DNA of 54,456 nucleotides from Paraburkholderia bannensis NBRC 103871 (GCF_000685015.1 NZ_BAYA01000038.1:1-54456), one strand, 5' to 3'; positions 7,835 through 16,547 are shown, counted from the stretch's first letter. Numbers and translations: made by a program. The notes: a model not told the origin generated them from the sequence alone.

Positions 7835-9040
7835 TTAGCGCGTCGCGGAGCGTTGTTTTCCCGCTCCGAAACGCGCAACAGCCTCCAGCCGCGAAACGCC
7901 TGCCCCCGACGTGTAATCGCATTCGGGGCAGGAAAGCTCGAATCGGCCGTCCACCTGCGACAGCTCCGGCTCGCCTTCCTCGCAATTCGGACATTGCGCC
8001 GGCAGACCGACGTGACCATCCACAACGGTGCCAAGCTGGGACAGTTCCGCCTCCGTGAGCCTTCCCGTCCGGGCTAGCTCACACAACACACTGGCCACCG
8101 CGCCATCGATCCCCTGTTGCGCGCGCAGCGTCGCAACCTGTCGCGTCAATCCATCGACTTCATCGGAACGCTCGCGCAATACCGCGTCGAGCCGGTCGGC
8201 GCGCGCCTTGGCCGTGGCCAGTTGCTGGATGAAATCGAATTCCTTGCGGCTGGCATCGCGCTGTGCCGCTTGCCACGTCGACGACATCGTCCGCAGCGAA
8301 TCGAGTTCGACCAGCATCGGCTTCACACGGCGCTCGGCTTCGGCCAGCGCATCCTTGATCTGCTGGGCGTAATGCTCGGTGCTGCGGCGCATTTCCTCGT
8401 GCAGTCCGTCGATCCGGTCGCGCAGGCCTGCATTGGTGGCTTGCTCGGTGTCGATGCGCTTTTGCAGCGATTCGTTTTCGGCCTCCAGGCGACGCACCGT
8501 CGCCTGAAGATTGTCATGATGCGAGGCGCCATGCGCAGATGACACCGCGAGCTGACTTTCGAGTTCGCGGACACGAACCCACGCGGCTTCCGTACGGGTT
8601 TCGCTGCGTTGCAACATTTCGTCGGCTGCGAGTCGCCGGGCTTCCGCATCGCGCAATGCCTGTTCGGCATCCTCGCGGCTGGCGTCGATGGCTTCGCGTT
8701 CCGTTTCCAGTGTCTGTTTCGCCAGCACGCGTGCTTCTTCGAATAGCGCGCCAAGCAACTCACCGGCACGTTCTTCGAGCGCCGGTGGAATTGCTCCGCC
8801 ACCGACACGCACTTTCGATGCGGTTCGGATGCGTTGCCAGAACAGTTCAATGTCTTTGGGGATATCGCTGGCGCTGCCGGTCTGCGTCAGATCGCGAACC
8901 GTGGCCATCGACGGGCGAATGCCGAAATCGAAAAACAGCCGTTTGCATGCGTGGAGCGAAAGCTCCTGTCTCCGTGTGCCGTCTTTGCGCAGGTTTTCGA
9001 GTTCTTCGCGCAGGGCCTGACGTTCTTCGTCTCGGATCAT
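7835..9040 (-). CDS. KfrA-like DNA-binding coiled-coil protein with C-terminal zinc ribbon
   Basis: 401 residues in three parts. The N-terminal region (about 1-110) resembles the plasmid KfrA DNA-binding domain, notably FFDFGIRPSMATVRDL followed by GSASDIPKDIELFWQRIR. A very long charged heptad-rich coiled coil spans about 115-335. The C-terminal module has CPNC and CPEC pairs (about 352-376), typical of a zinc ribbon that plain KfrA lacks. KfrA of IncP plasmids is an autorepressor that also supports stable inheritance and nucleoid-like organisation. A role in segregation or origin organisation here is inferred from its place next to the iterons. Its promoter region has several dyads. Confidence 0.8.
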   Translation of the reverse strand: MIRDEERQALREELENLRKDGTRRQELSLHACKRLFFDFGIRPSMATVRDLTQTGSASDIPKDIELFWQRIRTASKVRVGGGAIPPALEERAGELLGALFEEARVLAKQTLETEREAIDASREDAEQALRDAEARRLAADEMLQRSETRTEAAWVRVRELESQLAVSSAHGASHHDNLQATVRRLEAENESLQKRIDTEQATNAGLRDRIDGLHEEMRRSTEHYAQQIKDALAEAERRVKPMLVELDSLRTMSSTWQAAQRDASRKEFDFIQQLATAKARADRLDAVLRERSDEVDGLTRQVATLRAQQGIDGAVASVLCELARTGRLTEAELSQLGTVVDGHVGLPAQCPNCEEGEPELSQVDGRFELSCPECDYTSGAGVSRLEAVARFGAGKQRSATR

Positions 9041-9441
9041 GGTCGTCTCGGCGAGGGGAATGGATCGAATAATAACAAATTACGTATTGTTCGATACGAA
9101 TTTCCAGCTCGTCGTTTCGGCGTCACAGCGTGGGTCAGCAAAGGACGTAAAAATCGCGTCTCGGTATGCGTCTGGCGTTAACGCCTCGTGAAACAAAGCG
9201 AAGTTTACCGTCTAAGTAATTGTAAACGTTTGGCTTTCTAGTGACGAGCCATTTATAGACAATGTTTCACGGGAGCGGGATCTATTTCGCGAGCGGTGAT
9301 GAGGGGGTGAGATTGTGGATATCTCCAGAGGCTCGCGGGGTAAAAGAGGCTAGAGAGTAATAAAAGTAAACACCATTGATAGCCGTTAAAAACGTTAACG
9401 CCACGGCAAACCCTTACCTGGCGTGGTTTACAGACCGAATG
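9041..9441. promoter_or_regulatory. AT-rich leader between the kfrA-like gene and the iterons; candidate operators and unwinding region
   Basis: No gene. It contains AT-rich tracts (9060-9100, 9200-9260, 9350-9400), a TTCGTATCGAA-type dyad near 9090-9101 just before the kfrA-like start, the palindrome GGCGTTAACGCC (9174-9185) with a partial copy CGTTAACG (9393-9400), the inverted repeat GTTTAC-N13-GTAAAC (9203-9227), and a one-mismatch DnaA box TGTGGATAT (9314-9322). The dyads are candidate KfrA-like autoregulatory sites and the AT-rich tracts candidate DNA-unwinding elements. Both assignments are inference. Confidence 0.5.
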
Positions 9442-10764
9442 GGTGAAGCTTTACGGGACAGATGGTGAGGCTCTACAGGACGCGCGGGTGATGGGCTTCG
9501 GGGAGGCCGGTGAGGGCCTGCGGGACAGAACGTGAGCGGATTCAGGGAGCGCCCCATTCTTGATTCTCCGGCAAGGGTGAGCGATTACGGGAGCTGATCG
9601 GGCGCAGTGCGCGTATACGCCGGGCAACGGGGCTCTGTTACACGAAATGCAACGGTGAGCGGATTCAGGGCCGCAGATCGCAGCGGTTTTTGACGCCAAT
9701 CTGGGGGGCAAAAAGGCTGTGGTGAGGGATATCGGGAAAAAACGCCCTGCGAAGGTGATGCTTTCCGGGAGCCGAAGGCCCATTTCGACCGAATCCGGCC
9801 CATTCGGAGCGTCAAGTGAGCTTTTACGGGAGGGCAAAAATTGGCGGCCTGGCCTGCGAGTTGCGTCGCCACAGGCGGGCGAGCGCGGAAACTAAGGCTT
9901 GAGGTGAGAATTTCCGGGAGTTTATGGCGCTGCAGGGAAAAGGACGGTTCGAGAGCGCCGCAAAGGCTTCAGGTGAGGTTATTCGGGAGCCTTATTTTGT
10001 CGTTTTGCGCGCCCAGGTGAGGTTTTTCAGGAGCTAGTTGGTATTCACTGACGCCAAAAGCTTGAAAAATAACGGAGCTGGAATTCTGTTGATAGCCGTT
10101 TCGGCCAGTGAAGGTGAGAATTTTCGGGATCGGCTCTGGATGATCTTGAATGCCGCGCATGGCTGTCGAAGCCTGCAAAGGTGAGCCTTTTCGGGACGCC
10201 TGTCGTGGCTTGCCCAGTCGCGACGCTTGTGGATAACCCCCAGAATTCATTAGCTTTTTCTCCAGGCTGCTCAAAAGGTGAGCTTTTTCGGGGAGATAAA
10301 AGGGGCGTTGAAGCGGTCATCGGTACGGGACAAAGGTGAGGTTTTTCAGGAGGGGTTCTCTCTCCATTGCACAGCCAGAAAGACCTCGAAGGCCGCATGA
10401 CCGGGCGGCGGTTGATGCCATTGGTGAGACTTTTCGGGAACCGATCGGCGTAAAGGCGGTTACGAACTGCCCTGACGAGTCTCTTTGCCAGAAATATGGC
10501 CGATTTACGGCCGATTCGAGCGGGTGTGACGCCGTATCTGAGGCGGTTTTCCAGAGTGAACCCGGAGTTGTTCGAGCGAGATGCAAGATCCCACCCGCAT
10601 CAGACGATGTTGCATCCACGCCAGGAAATTTTTAAGGTGAGCATTTTCGGGATTCAATCGACACCCTGCGAAATGAGCCGGAACAAGTGCTCTCCGGCGC
10701 ACCCCAATAGCTGTCTGGAGGCCCGCCGCCAGGCGAGTTGCGCAAAGGTGAGGCTTTCCGGGAG
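9442..10764 (+). repeat. iteron array of the replication origin (20 copies)
   Basis: Twenty directly repeated copies of an 18-base unit, consensus GGTGAGNNTTTTCGGGAN, all in the same orientation. They start at 9442, 9464, 9487, 9509, 9531, 9576, 9654, 9721, 9754, 9815, 9903, 9972, 10016, 10113, 10180, 10277, 10335, 10423, 10636 and 10747. The first five are spaced 22-23 bases apart, and several later gaps (45, 78, 67, 33, 88, 44) are near multiples of 11. Copies on the left are the most diverged (for example GGTGATGGGCTTCGGGGA at 9487); those from 9903 rightward match the consensus best. They precede the Rep_3 initiator gene, which is the expected iteron-binding protein. Confidence 0.92.
10228..10236 (-). 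promoter_or_regulatory. DnaA box within the iteron array
   Basis: TGTGGATAA, the exact complement of the TTATCCACA consensus, lies between the iterons at 10180 and 10277. Confidence 0.7.
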
Positions 10765-10854
10765 CAGTTCGCGGTGAGGTGTGCGGCCGAAGCCGCCATC
10801 ACCGGCAATGGTGAGAGGCGCCCTATAGACGCGTTTCACCCCAGACGGTATCCT

Positions 10855-10870
10855 TTCGCGAAATCTCACC
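10855..10870 (-). promoter_or_regulatory. inverted partial iteron upstream of the initiator gene
   Basis: On the minus strand this reads GGTGAGATTTCGCGAA, keeping GGTGAG and the TTTCG core but one base shorter than the iterons. It is the only origin copy in inverted orientation and lies 13 bases before the rep start codon, the position expected of an autorepression site. Confidence is modest because of the length difference. Confidence 0.45.
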
Positions 10871-10882
10871 TTGACCCGACGC

Positions 10883-12238
10883 ATGGCCACGAAGCGCGTG
10901 AAAAAAACCGATGTGGTGAGCCCCAGCTCGGCCGAACTGCGTAAGGCCGTCGAGGCGATCGCAATTCAGCCGAAAAGCGGCAAGATCACCCTCCTCACCC
11001 GCAAGCTCTTCAATGTCCTGCTCGCCGTCGCGCAGCAGGCGGACGAGGCTGGCGATACTTACCGGGCGCTGCTGTCCGACATCGTTGCGAACTCCGCATT
11101 CGATTCGAACGATACGGCGCTCGTGAAGGAGCATCTGCGCCGCATGGTGTCGGTGCAGGTCGAATGGAGCCAGGGCACCTCGAGCCAGAAGCCGGGCCGC
11201 AAGTGGGGGATCTCCACGCTGATCGCCGACGCCGAAATTCTGGAAGACCCGACCACGCGCCGTGTGTGGGTCGAATTCTCGTTCGCGCCCAAGATCAAGA
11301 AGAAGCTGCTGGATCCTGTCCAGTACGCCCGCCTGAGCCTTCAGTTTCAGAGCCAGCTGCGCAGCAGCGCGGGTCTCGCGCTCTACGAAATCTGCGTGCG
11401 CTATCTCACGAACCCGAGTCATCTGACGATGCGCGAGACGTGGGAATGGTGGCGGCCGATCCTCTCGGGTACGCCGGACACCGAAGCCGGCGACGAGGCC
11501 AAGCGCGAGTACAAGTACTTCAAGCGCGACTACCTGCGTCCGGCTATCGCCGAAGTCAACGCGGTCACCAACATCTTCGTCGAGCTCATCGAGCATCGCG
11601 AGGGTCGACGCGTCGCCGAAATCCAGTTCCGTGTCACCGAGCGCAAGCAGCCGATGCTGGCGCTCGACGAGCACCCGAATGTGTTCGACAGCACGCTTGT
11701 GGATCGTATGGTGAAGATCGGCATTCCGCTCAAGGAAGCGCAATCGCTCTACGCCGATAGCGAAGAGAATCGTATTCGCGCCGCGCTGCAACTCACCGAG
11801 CAGCGTATGCGCAGCACGAGCCTGCCGCCGGTGCGCAGCGCTGCGGCGCTCTTCAAGGATGCGCTGAAGAAGGGCTATGCGCCGCCGGTCGAGGACGCGG
11901 CAGGTGCGGCAAATTCCGGACGCGCGATCGCGGGTGCGGTTGCCGCGGACGATCCCAAGGCGCGTCTGATGGACGAGTACGCCGCCTATCGTCGCAAGGA
12001 GGCCCGCGCGCTCTACGAGGAGCAAGGCGACCTCGAACGCGAGATCGCGCGCACCTCGTTCGAGAACGACGAACTGCCGGGGCTGGGTGCGCATTTGCGC
12101 GACGACTGGCGCCGTCGCGGGCTCGAATCGAAACTGGGCGAAACGGCCTTCTTTGACTGGCTGGCCCGCAAGACCTGGGGCGAGCCCACCGATGGCGACC
12201 TGCTCGCCTTCACGCTGAGCCAGTCGCGCGCAGCCTGA
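10883..12238 (+). CDS. repA: replication initiator, Rep_3 (RepA/RepB) family
   Basis: About 451 residues. The N-terminal winged-helix module (about 20-150; ITLLTRKLFNVLLAVAQQA, then SLSDIVANSAF-like text) and the second winged helix (about 150-265; FAPKIKKKLLDP, LSLQFQSQLRSSAGLALYEIC and YFKRDYLRPAIAEVN) fit Rep_3 iteron-binding initiators. The C-terminal 150 residues are an extra, partly charged domain beyond the usual plasmid Rep. It should bind the upstream iterons, open the origin and load the helicase with DnaA. The ATG at 10883 is preferred over the in-frame TTG at 10871; neither has a strong ribosome site. It converges on parB across a strong terminator. Confidence 0.92.
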   Translation: MATKRVKKTDVVSPSSAELRKAVEAIAIQPKSGKITLLTRKLFNVLLAVAQQADEAGDTYRALLSDIVANSAFDSNDTALVKEHLRRMVSVQVEWSQGTSSQKPGRKWGISTLIADAEILEDPTTRRVWVEFSFAPKIKKKLLDPVQYARLSLQFQSQLRSSAGLALYEICVRYLTNPSHLTMRETWEWWRPILSGTPDTEAGDEAKREYKYFKRDYLRPAIAEVNAVTNIFVELIEHREGRRVAEIQFRVTERKQPMLALDEHPNVFDSTLVDRMVKIGIPLKEAQSLYADSEENRIRAALQLTEQRMRSTSLPPVRSAAALFKDALKKGYAPPVEDAAGAANSGRAIAGAVAADDPKARLMDEYAAYRRKEARALYEEQGDLEREIARTSFENDELPGLGAHLRDDWRRRGLESKLGETAFFDWLARKTWGEPTDGDLLAFTLSQSRAA

Positions 12239-12294
12239 TCGACGGATCCGGTAGCGCCGCCTGGACGGTGGCGCTACAACGGGATGCACAAATG

Positions 12295-12334
12295 AAAGCG
12301 GTCTTCACGTATCACACGTGAAGACCGCTTTTTC
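12295..12334. terminator. bidirectional terminator between repA and parB
   Basis: Perfect 16-base inverted repeat AAAGCGGTCTTCACGT (12295-12310) with a 5-base loop and its complement (12316-12331), followed by TTT on the plus strand and preceded by AAA. It serves both convergent genes. Confidence 0.9.
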
Positions 12335-12348
12335 ATTTCCAGGCTGGC

Positions 12349-13410
12349 TTACTTTGCCTTGAGCATTTCTTCGATCTGGTGAAGGATCGCGTCGCGCTTA
12401 TCCTTCGCCAGTCCTTTGAGCCGCAGCTCTAGGCGGTCGTCGCCGTACGACTTCAGGTCGCCGACGGAAACGCCGTCGAACTTGATCTCAAGACGCTGGG
12501 CGTAACGTTGGCGCCCTGCCGGCTTGGGACTCTCCTGCGGCGTGGCGCGGCCCTTGACGATATCGGCGACCTGACGCGTGCTGAGATCGTCCGCAAGGAT
12601 CCGGTTGATGAGTCGCAACGTTGCATCCGTGCCGCGCGCGCCGTGATAGCGGCCGACCTGGTACGCCATGTTCGAGCCGAAGCGATCCGGGCGTGCGACC
12701 ATTTCTTGCATCACCGTCTCAGGCAGCTTGCCGATGGACAGCGCGACGGCCACCGTCGACTCGTCGAGGCCGAGGTGCTCGGCCAGCTCACGCTGGCTCT
12801 GGAAGTACTTGTCGTCGATGAAGCGCTTCCAGACCACGGCGTTGTCGAACACCGTCTGCGAGTCGCGCTGCACGTTGAGGTCGTAACCGAGCTTGTAGCT
12901 CTGAAGACCAATCGGCAGATCGACGACGATCGCCTTGACGACTTCCTTGTTGGCTTCCTTGAGCGCGCGTACGCGTCGCCCGCCATCGCTCACGAAGTAG
13001 CTGCCCGGCGCCGCATAGTCGGGGATCACGTGGATCGCCTGCTGCTGGCCCTGCTTCGCAAGGTTGACTGCCAGTTCCGCAATCGACGACTTCAGATAGA
13101 AGTGGCGCGGATTGAAGGGACTGGGCTTGATGGCCTTGAGCGGCAGCTCGATGATCTGGCCGGGCCGGTAGCCCTGATCAATGCGCCACTCGCGGTATTC
13201 GGCGGATTCGTGTTCGGCTGCGTCGAGGCCATCGACTGCGGCTTCAATGTCCGATTCCGGTTGGCTCGCCCGGCCCACTGGCTCGCGCGTCTTGGGCTTG
13301 TCCTGGACGAGACCGTCGATGGCGTTGAGGCGATCGAGCGCCGTACGCTTTTCGCTGCTCGTCGTATCGGGCCGAGCCTGGAAACCCTTGGCAAATTGTG
13401 AGGACTTCAT
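12349..13410 (-). CDS. parB: chromosome partition protein ParB
   Basis: CTP-dependent DNA clamp that loads at parS and spreads, 353 residues. After a variable N-terminal tail (about 1-85) comes the ParB/Sulfiredoxin-like nuclease fold with LKAIKPSPFNPRHFY, FVSDGGRRVRALKEA (the GERR-like CTP motif appears as GGRR) and KAIVVDLPI, then a helix-turn-helix (about 205-245; QRELAEHLGLDESTVAVALSI) and a C-terminal dimerisation part. It is the second gene of the parA-parB pair; a parS palindrome fills the 24-base gap between them and runs into its ribosome site AAGGAA. The five parS palindromes nearby are its expected targets. Confidence 0.95.
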   Translation of the reverse strand: MKSSQFAKGFQARPDTTSSEKRTALDRLNAIDGLVQDKPKTREPVGRASQPESDIEAAVDGLDAAEHESAEYREWRIDQGYRPGQIIELPLKAIKPSPFNPRHFYLKSSIAELAVNLAKQGQQQAIHVIPDYAAPGSYFVSDGGRRVRALKEANKEVVKAIVVDLPIGLQSYKLGYDLNVQRDSQTVFDNAVVWKRFIDDKYFQSQRELAEHLGLDESTVAVALSIGKLPETVMQEMVARPDRFGSNMAYQVGRYHGARGTDATLRLINRILADDLSTRQVADIVKGRATPQESPKPAGRQRYAQRLEIKFDGVSVGDLKSYGDDRLELRLKGLAKDKRDAILHQIEEMLKAK

Positions 13411-13418
13411 TCAGGTTC

Positions 13419-13434
13419 CTTTATGCGCATAAAG
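13419..13434. promoter_or_regulatory. parS: parS site 1, between parA and parB
   Basis: Palindrome CTTTATGCGCATAAAG, occupying the gap between the parA stop codon (13435-13437) and the parB ribosome site. The core TTTATGCGCATAAA is the motif I recall as the Burkholderia chromosome 2 parS. Confidence 0.88.
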
Positions 13435-14097
13435 TCAGGAGAGCATCTCCGCGATCTCGTCGGCGACGGCGCGCACTTCGACCGCGGCGAGCCGCGCTCC
13501 GCGATCATTCATTTGCAGCACCGTCTGGCCGAGGGCCATGGCCTGCTTGTACGCTTCGCGGGTGGGGATCTGCGTCTTGAGCAAAGGAAAACCGAGTTCT
13601 TCCAGCGCGCGCTTGAGTTCGCGCGTCAGCATACGTTTCTCTTCGGTCTTGTTCAGCAGGAAGACAGCCTTGAGGTCTTCGTTCATGACCTGCGCCTGCT
13701 GCACCAGCTTCACAAGGCCGACGCTCGACCAGTAGTCGGCCGGCGATGACGATGTGGGAATGACGGCGATCGATGCGGCGAGGAGGACGACGCCTGAGAC
13801 TTTTTCGGTGATCGACGGCGGGCAGTCGACCACGATGATGTCGTAGTCCCCGATGAACTTCTTGATTTCGCGGTGGATCTGGCCACCGGCTTCAGAGAGA
13901 TTGACCACCGGGAAGGGAATGCCGACGTCTCCGTCAGCGGACGCACTTGCCCAGTGAACCAGCGTGTTCTGGCCGTCGGCATCGACCACGAGTACACGCT
14001 TTCCCCGTTCATGGAATGCTGCGCCGAGATGCATCGCGATCGTGCTCTTGCCGACCCCGCCCTTCTGCTGCGTGACTGCGATTATCTCTGCTGCCAA
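13435..14097 (-). CDS. parA: chromosome partition ATPase ParA
   Basis: Small ParA/MinD-type ATPase, 220 residues, that binds nucleoid DNA with ATP and is driven off by ParB to move parS complexes. The deviant Walker A motif KGGVGKST (Lys12 to Thr19), the Walker A' region VLVVDADGQNT (about 35-45) and the Walker B VVDCPPS (about 83) are intact. There is no N-terminal regulatory helix-turn-helix, so transcription control must come from elsewhere, perhaps ParB at the flanking parS sites. Its promoter is in the AT-rich tract 14098-14160, and four parS palindromes lie just beyond. Confidence 0.95.
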   Translation of the reverse strand: MAAEIIAVTQQKGGVGKSTIAMHLGAAFHERGKRVLVVDADGQNTLVHWASASADGDVGIPFPVVNLSEAGGQIHREIKKFIGDYDIIVVDCPPSITEKVSGVVLLAASIAVIPTSSSPADYWSSVGLVKLVQQAQVMNEDLKAVFLLNKTEEKRMLTRELKRALEELGFPLLKTQIPTREAYKQAMALGQTVLQMNDRGARLAAVEVRAVADEIAEMLS

Positions 14098-14210
14098 TTG
14101 ATTTTCTCCTTTTGCTAATTGTTTTGGATTTTACCTGGATTAAGTTGTGATTCAACGGCAGTCTCCTGATTTTCGTCGGATGAAGGTGCATCGCTGGCCG
14201 TTTGGCAGAG

Positions 14211-14226
14211 GTTTATGCGCATAAAG
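14211..14226. promoter_or_regulatory. parS: parS site 2
   Basis: GTTTATGCGCATAAAG; the core 14-base palindrome is identical to the other four sites. Confidence 0.9.
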
Positions 14227-14353
14227 CTGTCTGAGGTGGCGGCGGGAAGCGAGCGTTGAATGGGATCGACCAACGCGCGGCTCTGAACGGTCGGGGCTGG
14301 TGGGGGGCTACTAGGCGCTATTGGGCCAGGCAGAGGTCTGCGACTCGCGGCAG

Positions 14354-14369
14354 GTTTATGCGCATAAAG
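14354..14369. promoter_or_regulatory. parS: parS site 3
   Basis: GTTTATGCGCATAAAG, identical to site 2. Confidence 0.9.
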
Positions 14370-14463
14370 CCGGCAGCACTCAACGACGCATGCTCGTCAG
14401 TGGGTCGGAGGCAACAGAATGGCTACCGCAACGAAAGCGCACTCGCCAGGCACGCGGGGGAAT

Positions 14464-14479
14464 CTTTATGCGCATAAAG
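14464..14479. promoter_or_regulatory. parS: parS site 4
   Basis: CTTTATGCGCATAAAG, identical to site 1 and a perfect 16-base palindrome. Confidence 0.9.
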
Positions 14480-14568
14480 CAGGAGTGGCACCCTCATCAA
14501 CGCAGCCATCGTGGACGCAAACGCCCACTGCCCTCTCGTGGTACCTCCACTCTCCAGGCGCATCGATT

Positions 14569-14584
14569 CTTTATGCGCATAAAG
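14569..14584. promoter_or_regulatory. parS: parS site 5
   Basis: CTTTATGCGCATAAAG, a perfect 16-base palindrome; the last of the cluster. Confidence 0.9.
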
Positions 14585-14719
14585 CGCCCTGCTTCGATGG
14601 ATGGCAGCGATCCCCGCGCGGTATCCCCTTCTCGACCCCGCCGGTAAAATCAGTCCCGCCAGGATCGCACTCTGGCGGTGCTCCGCCGAATCACCTCTTA
14701 TCGACTTCCCTCCCAAGCC

Positions 14720-15073
14720 ATGATCACGATTTATCACAACCCTCGCTGCTCGAAATCCCGCGCGTCTTGCGAACTGGTGACGTCCTCCAACGCGGCCAAC
14801 GAGCCCGTCGAGGTCATCGAATACCTGAAGACGCCGCTTACCGTCGAGCAATTGAAGTCGCTGCACGCCCTGCTTGGTGGGCCGCTGCGGGACATGATGC
14901 GCACGAACGAGACCGAGTACGCCGAGCTTGGTCTCGATGCAAGCACCAGCGACGATCAACTCTATGAAGCCATCGCAAAGCACCCCATCCTGCTCCAGCG
15001 CCCGATCGTCGTGCGCAATGGCCGCGCTGTGATTGGCCGTCCGCCCGAGAACGTCGCCGCATTGTTCGTCTGA
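14720..15073 (+). CDS. arsC: arsenate reductase (glutaredoxin-dependent type)
   Basis: 117-residue thioredoxin-fold protein of the ArsC/Spx-like family that reduces arsenate to arsenite using glutathione and glutaredoxin. The start MITIYHNPRCSKSR puts the catalytic cysteine at position 10, and the arginines that bind arsenate in the family are matched by the GPLRDMMR and ILLQRPIVV segments (about 55-95). Length is normal for the family. No other ars genes are present, so a general Yfgd/ArsC-like role is possible. No strong ribosome site is visible before the ATG at 14720. It probably forms a unit with the permease 97 bases downstream, though the functions do not match. Confidence 0.88.
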   Translation: MITIYHNPRCSKSRASCELVTSSNAANEPVEVIEYLKTPLTVEQLKSLHALLGGPLRDMMRTNETEYAELGLDASTSDDQLYEAIAKHPILLQRPIVVRNGRAVIGRPPENVAALFV

Positions 15074-15170
15074 GACAGGACGCGGCAGCAGCGATACCGC
15101 TCCCGCGCCGACAGCCGCACACGGCCCCTTCCCTAACCGCAGCGCCACCTGACCGACCATCGAGAATCCT

Positions 15171-16547
15171 GTGGAGTCCCTTGCCAACTTATCCGCGTGG
15201 TCGTTTCACGACACACGCCTGATCCTTTCCTGCGCGCTCGGCCTCGTGCTGATCATCATTCTGATTAGCGTGCTCAAACTCGCCCCGTTCCTGTCGATCC
15301 TCGTGGGTACTTTCGCGGCGGGGTTTGCCGCCGGCGTGCCGCTAGAGGGCGTAGCGAGCGCTTTCAGCAAAGGTGCGGGCGCGCTGCTCGGCGATGTCGG
15401 CATCATCATCGCGCTAGGAGCCATGCTCGGTGCGCTGATGGCCGAGTCGGGGGCGGCCGACCGCCTCGTCTCCACTCTGCTCGATCACTCGACGCCGCGC
15501 ACCTTGCCGTGGATGATGTCGCTCGTCGCAGTCATCATCGGCCTGCCGCTCTTTTTCGAAGTCGGCCTTGTGATGATGGTGCCGATCATTTTCGTCATGG
15601 CGCGGCGCTCGCAGCAGCCGATCCTGCGCATCGCCATTCCGGCGCTTGCGGGCATGACGACCCTGCACGCGCTGTTGCCGCCGCACCCGGGCCCGCTGAT
15701 CGCGGTCAGCGCATTGCACGCGGATCTTGGCATCACGCTCGGCTTCGGCATTCTTGTGGCAATTCCGGCGGTCATTCTCGCGGGGCCGCTCTACGGTTCG
15801 TGGCTCTCGCGCCGCATGCAGGTGGCCGAACCGGAAGATCTCGGCAAGCTCTTTACGAGTCACGATCCACAACTGGCTGCGCCAGGCTTCGGCGTCTCGC
15901 TGCTGACGATCCTGCTGCCCGCGATGCTGATGCTCTGTCGCACGGTCGCGAAACTCGCACTGCATCCCGATACCGTCGCCTTCAATGTGCTCAACTTCCT
16001 CGGTGAGCCGTTGATCGCACTTGGACTCACCGTTTTGTTTGCAATCGTCGCGCTCGGCTGGTCGCGCGGCATGGCGCGCGATCGTGTTGGCACTATCCTG
16101 CGCAAGAGCCTGCCGCCGATCGCCGGTCTGCTGCTGACCATCGGCGCGGGCGGCGGCCTCAAGCAGACGCTCGTGCTGGCCGGCATTAGCACGACGATCA
16201 GCAAGATCGCCGTCGGCGCGCATCTGCCGCTGCTGTTGCTCGCCTGGCTGATCGCCGTCGCGCTGCGTCAGGCGACGGGCTCGGCCACCGTGGCGACCAC
16301 GGCGACGGCGGGCATCGTCGCGCCCGTCGTCAGCGGCTTGAGCGCCACGCACAATTCGCTGATGGCGCTCGCCATTGGCGCAGGGTCAGTGTTCTTCTGC
16401 CACGTGAACGACGCGGGCTTCTGGATGGTGCGCGAGTACTTCGGCCTGAAGCTCAAGCAGACGGTGTTTGTCTGGTCGATCCTGCAGACCATCGTGTCGG
16501 TCGTTGGCCTCGTTCTCACGCTCGTGCTCTGGAGCCTGCTCACCTGA
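15171..16547 (+). CDS. GntP-family gluconate-type permease
   Basis: 458-residue inner-membrane proton symporter of the gluconate:H+ (GntP/GntT) family. About 12 hydrophobic segments cover the whole length. Family signatures include the LKLAPFLSILVG entry, the amphipathic GDVGIIIALGAMLG region, IGLPLFFEVGLVMMVPI, the loop MTTLHALLPPHPGP, GSATVATTATAGI and the C-terminal HVNDAGFWMV. Substrates in the family are gluconate, idonate, glycerate or related sugar acids; which one applies here is unclear because no kinase or regulator gene is adjacent. The start is a GTG at 15171; upstream only a weak GAGA is visible. Confidence 0.9.
   Translation: MESLANLSAWSFHDTRLILSCALGLVLIIILISVLKLAPFLSILVGTFAAGFAAGVPLEGVASAFSKGAGALLGDVGIIIALGAMLGALMAESGAADRLVSTLLDHSTPRTLPWMMSLVAVIIGLPLFFEVGLVMMVPIIFVMARRSQQPILRIAIPALAGMTTLHALLPPHPGPLIAVSALHADLGITLGFGILVAIPAVILAGPLYGSWLSRRMQVAEPEDLGKLFTSHDPQLAAPGFGVSLLTILLPAMLMLCRTVAKLALHPDTVAFNVLNFLGEPLIALGLTVLFAIVALGWSRGMARDRVGTILRKSLPPIAGLLLTIGAGGGLKQTLVLAGISTTISKIAVGAHLPLLLLAWLIAVALRQATGSATVATTATAGIVAPVVSGLSATHNSLMALAIGAGSVFFCHVNDAGFWMVREYFGLKLKQTVFVWSILQTIVSVVGLVLTLVLWSLLT

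Larger units (their letters stand above)
9442..10870. other. probable replication origin of the chromid
   Basis: The combination of a long iteron array, an exact DnaA box inside it, flanking AT-rich DNA, the adjacent Rep_3 initiator, and parA/parB/parS downstream is the standard layout of a plasmid-derived secondary-chromosome origin. No credible protein-coding gene lies here; short frames encode repeats of LTFAG-like peptides simply because they read through iterons. A 195-base iteron-free gap (10441-10635) breaks the array near its right end. Confidence 0.85.
14098..14719. other. centromere-like parS region between parA and arsC
   Basis: A gene-free stretch of about 620 bases. The first 70 bases are AT-rich and should hold the parA promoter. 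The remainder carries four parS palindromes at 14211, 14354, 14464 and 14569, spaced 143, 110 and 105 bases apart. I see nothing else between them. Confidence 0.85.

Noticed and set aside
9442..10764. Possible CRISPR array because of repeated units
   Set aside because: Repeats are 18 bases with degenerate positions and irregular gaps, some overlapping helical phasing, all in front of a Rep_3 initiator. This is an iteron origin, not a CRISPR.
9451..10890. Several 65-128-codon minus-strand frames across the origin with repeated LTF-type peptides
   Set aside because: The peptide repetition comes from reading through iterons; no ribosome sites and no family resemblance.
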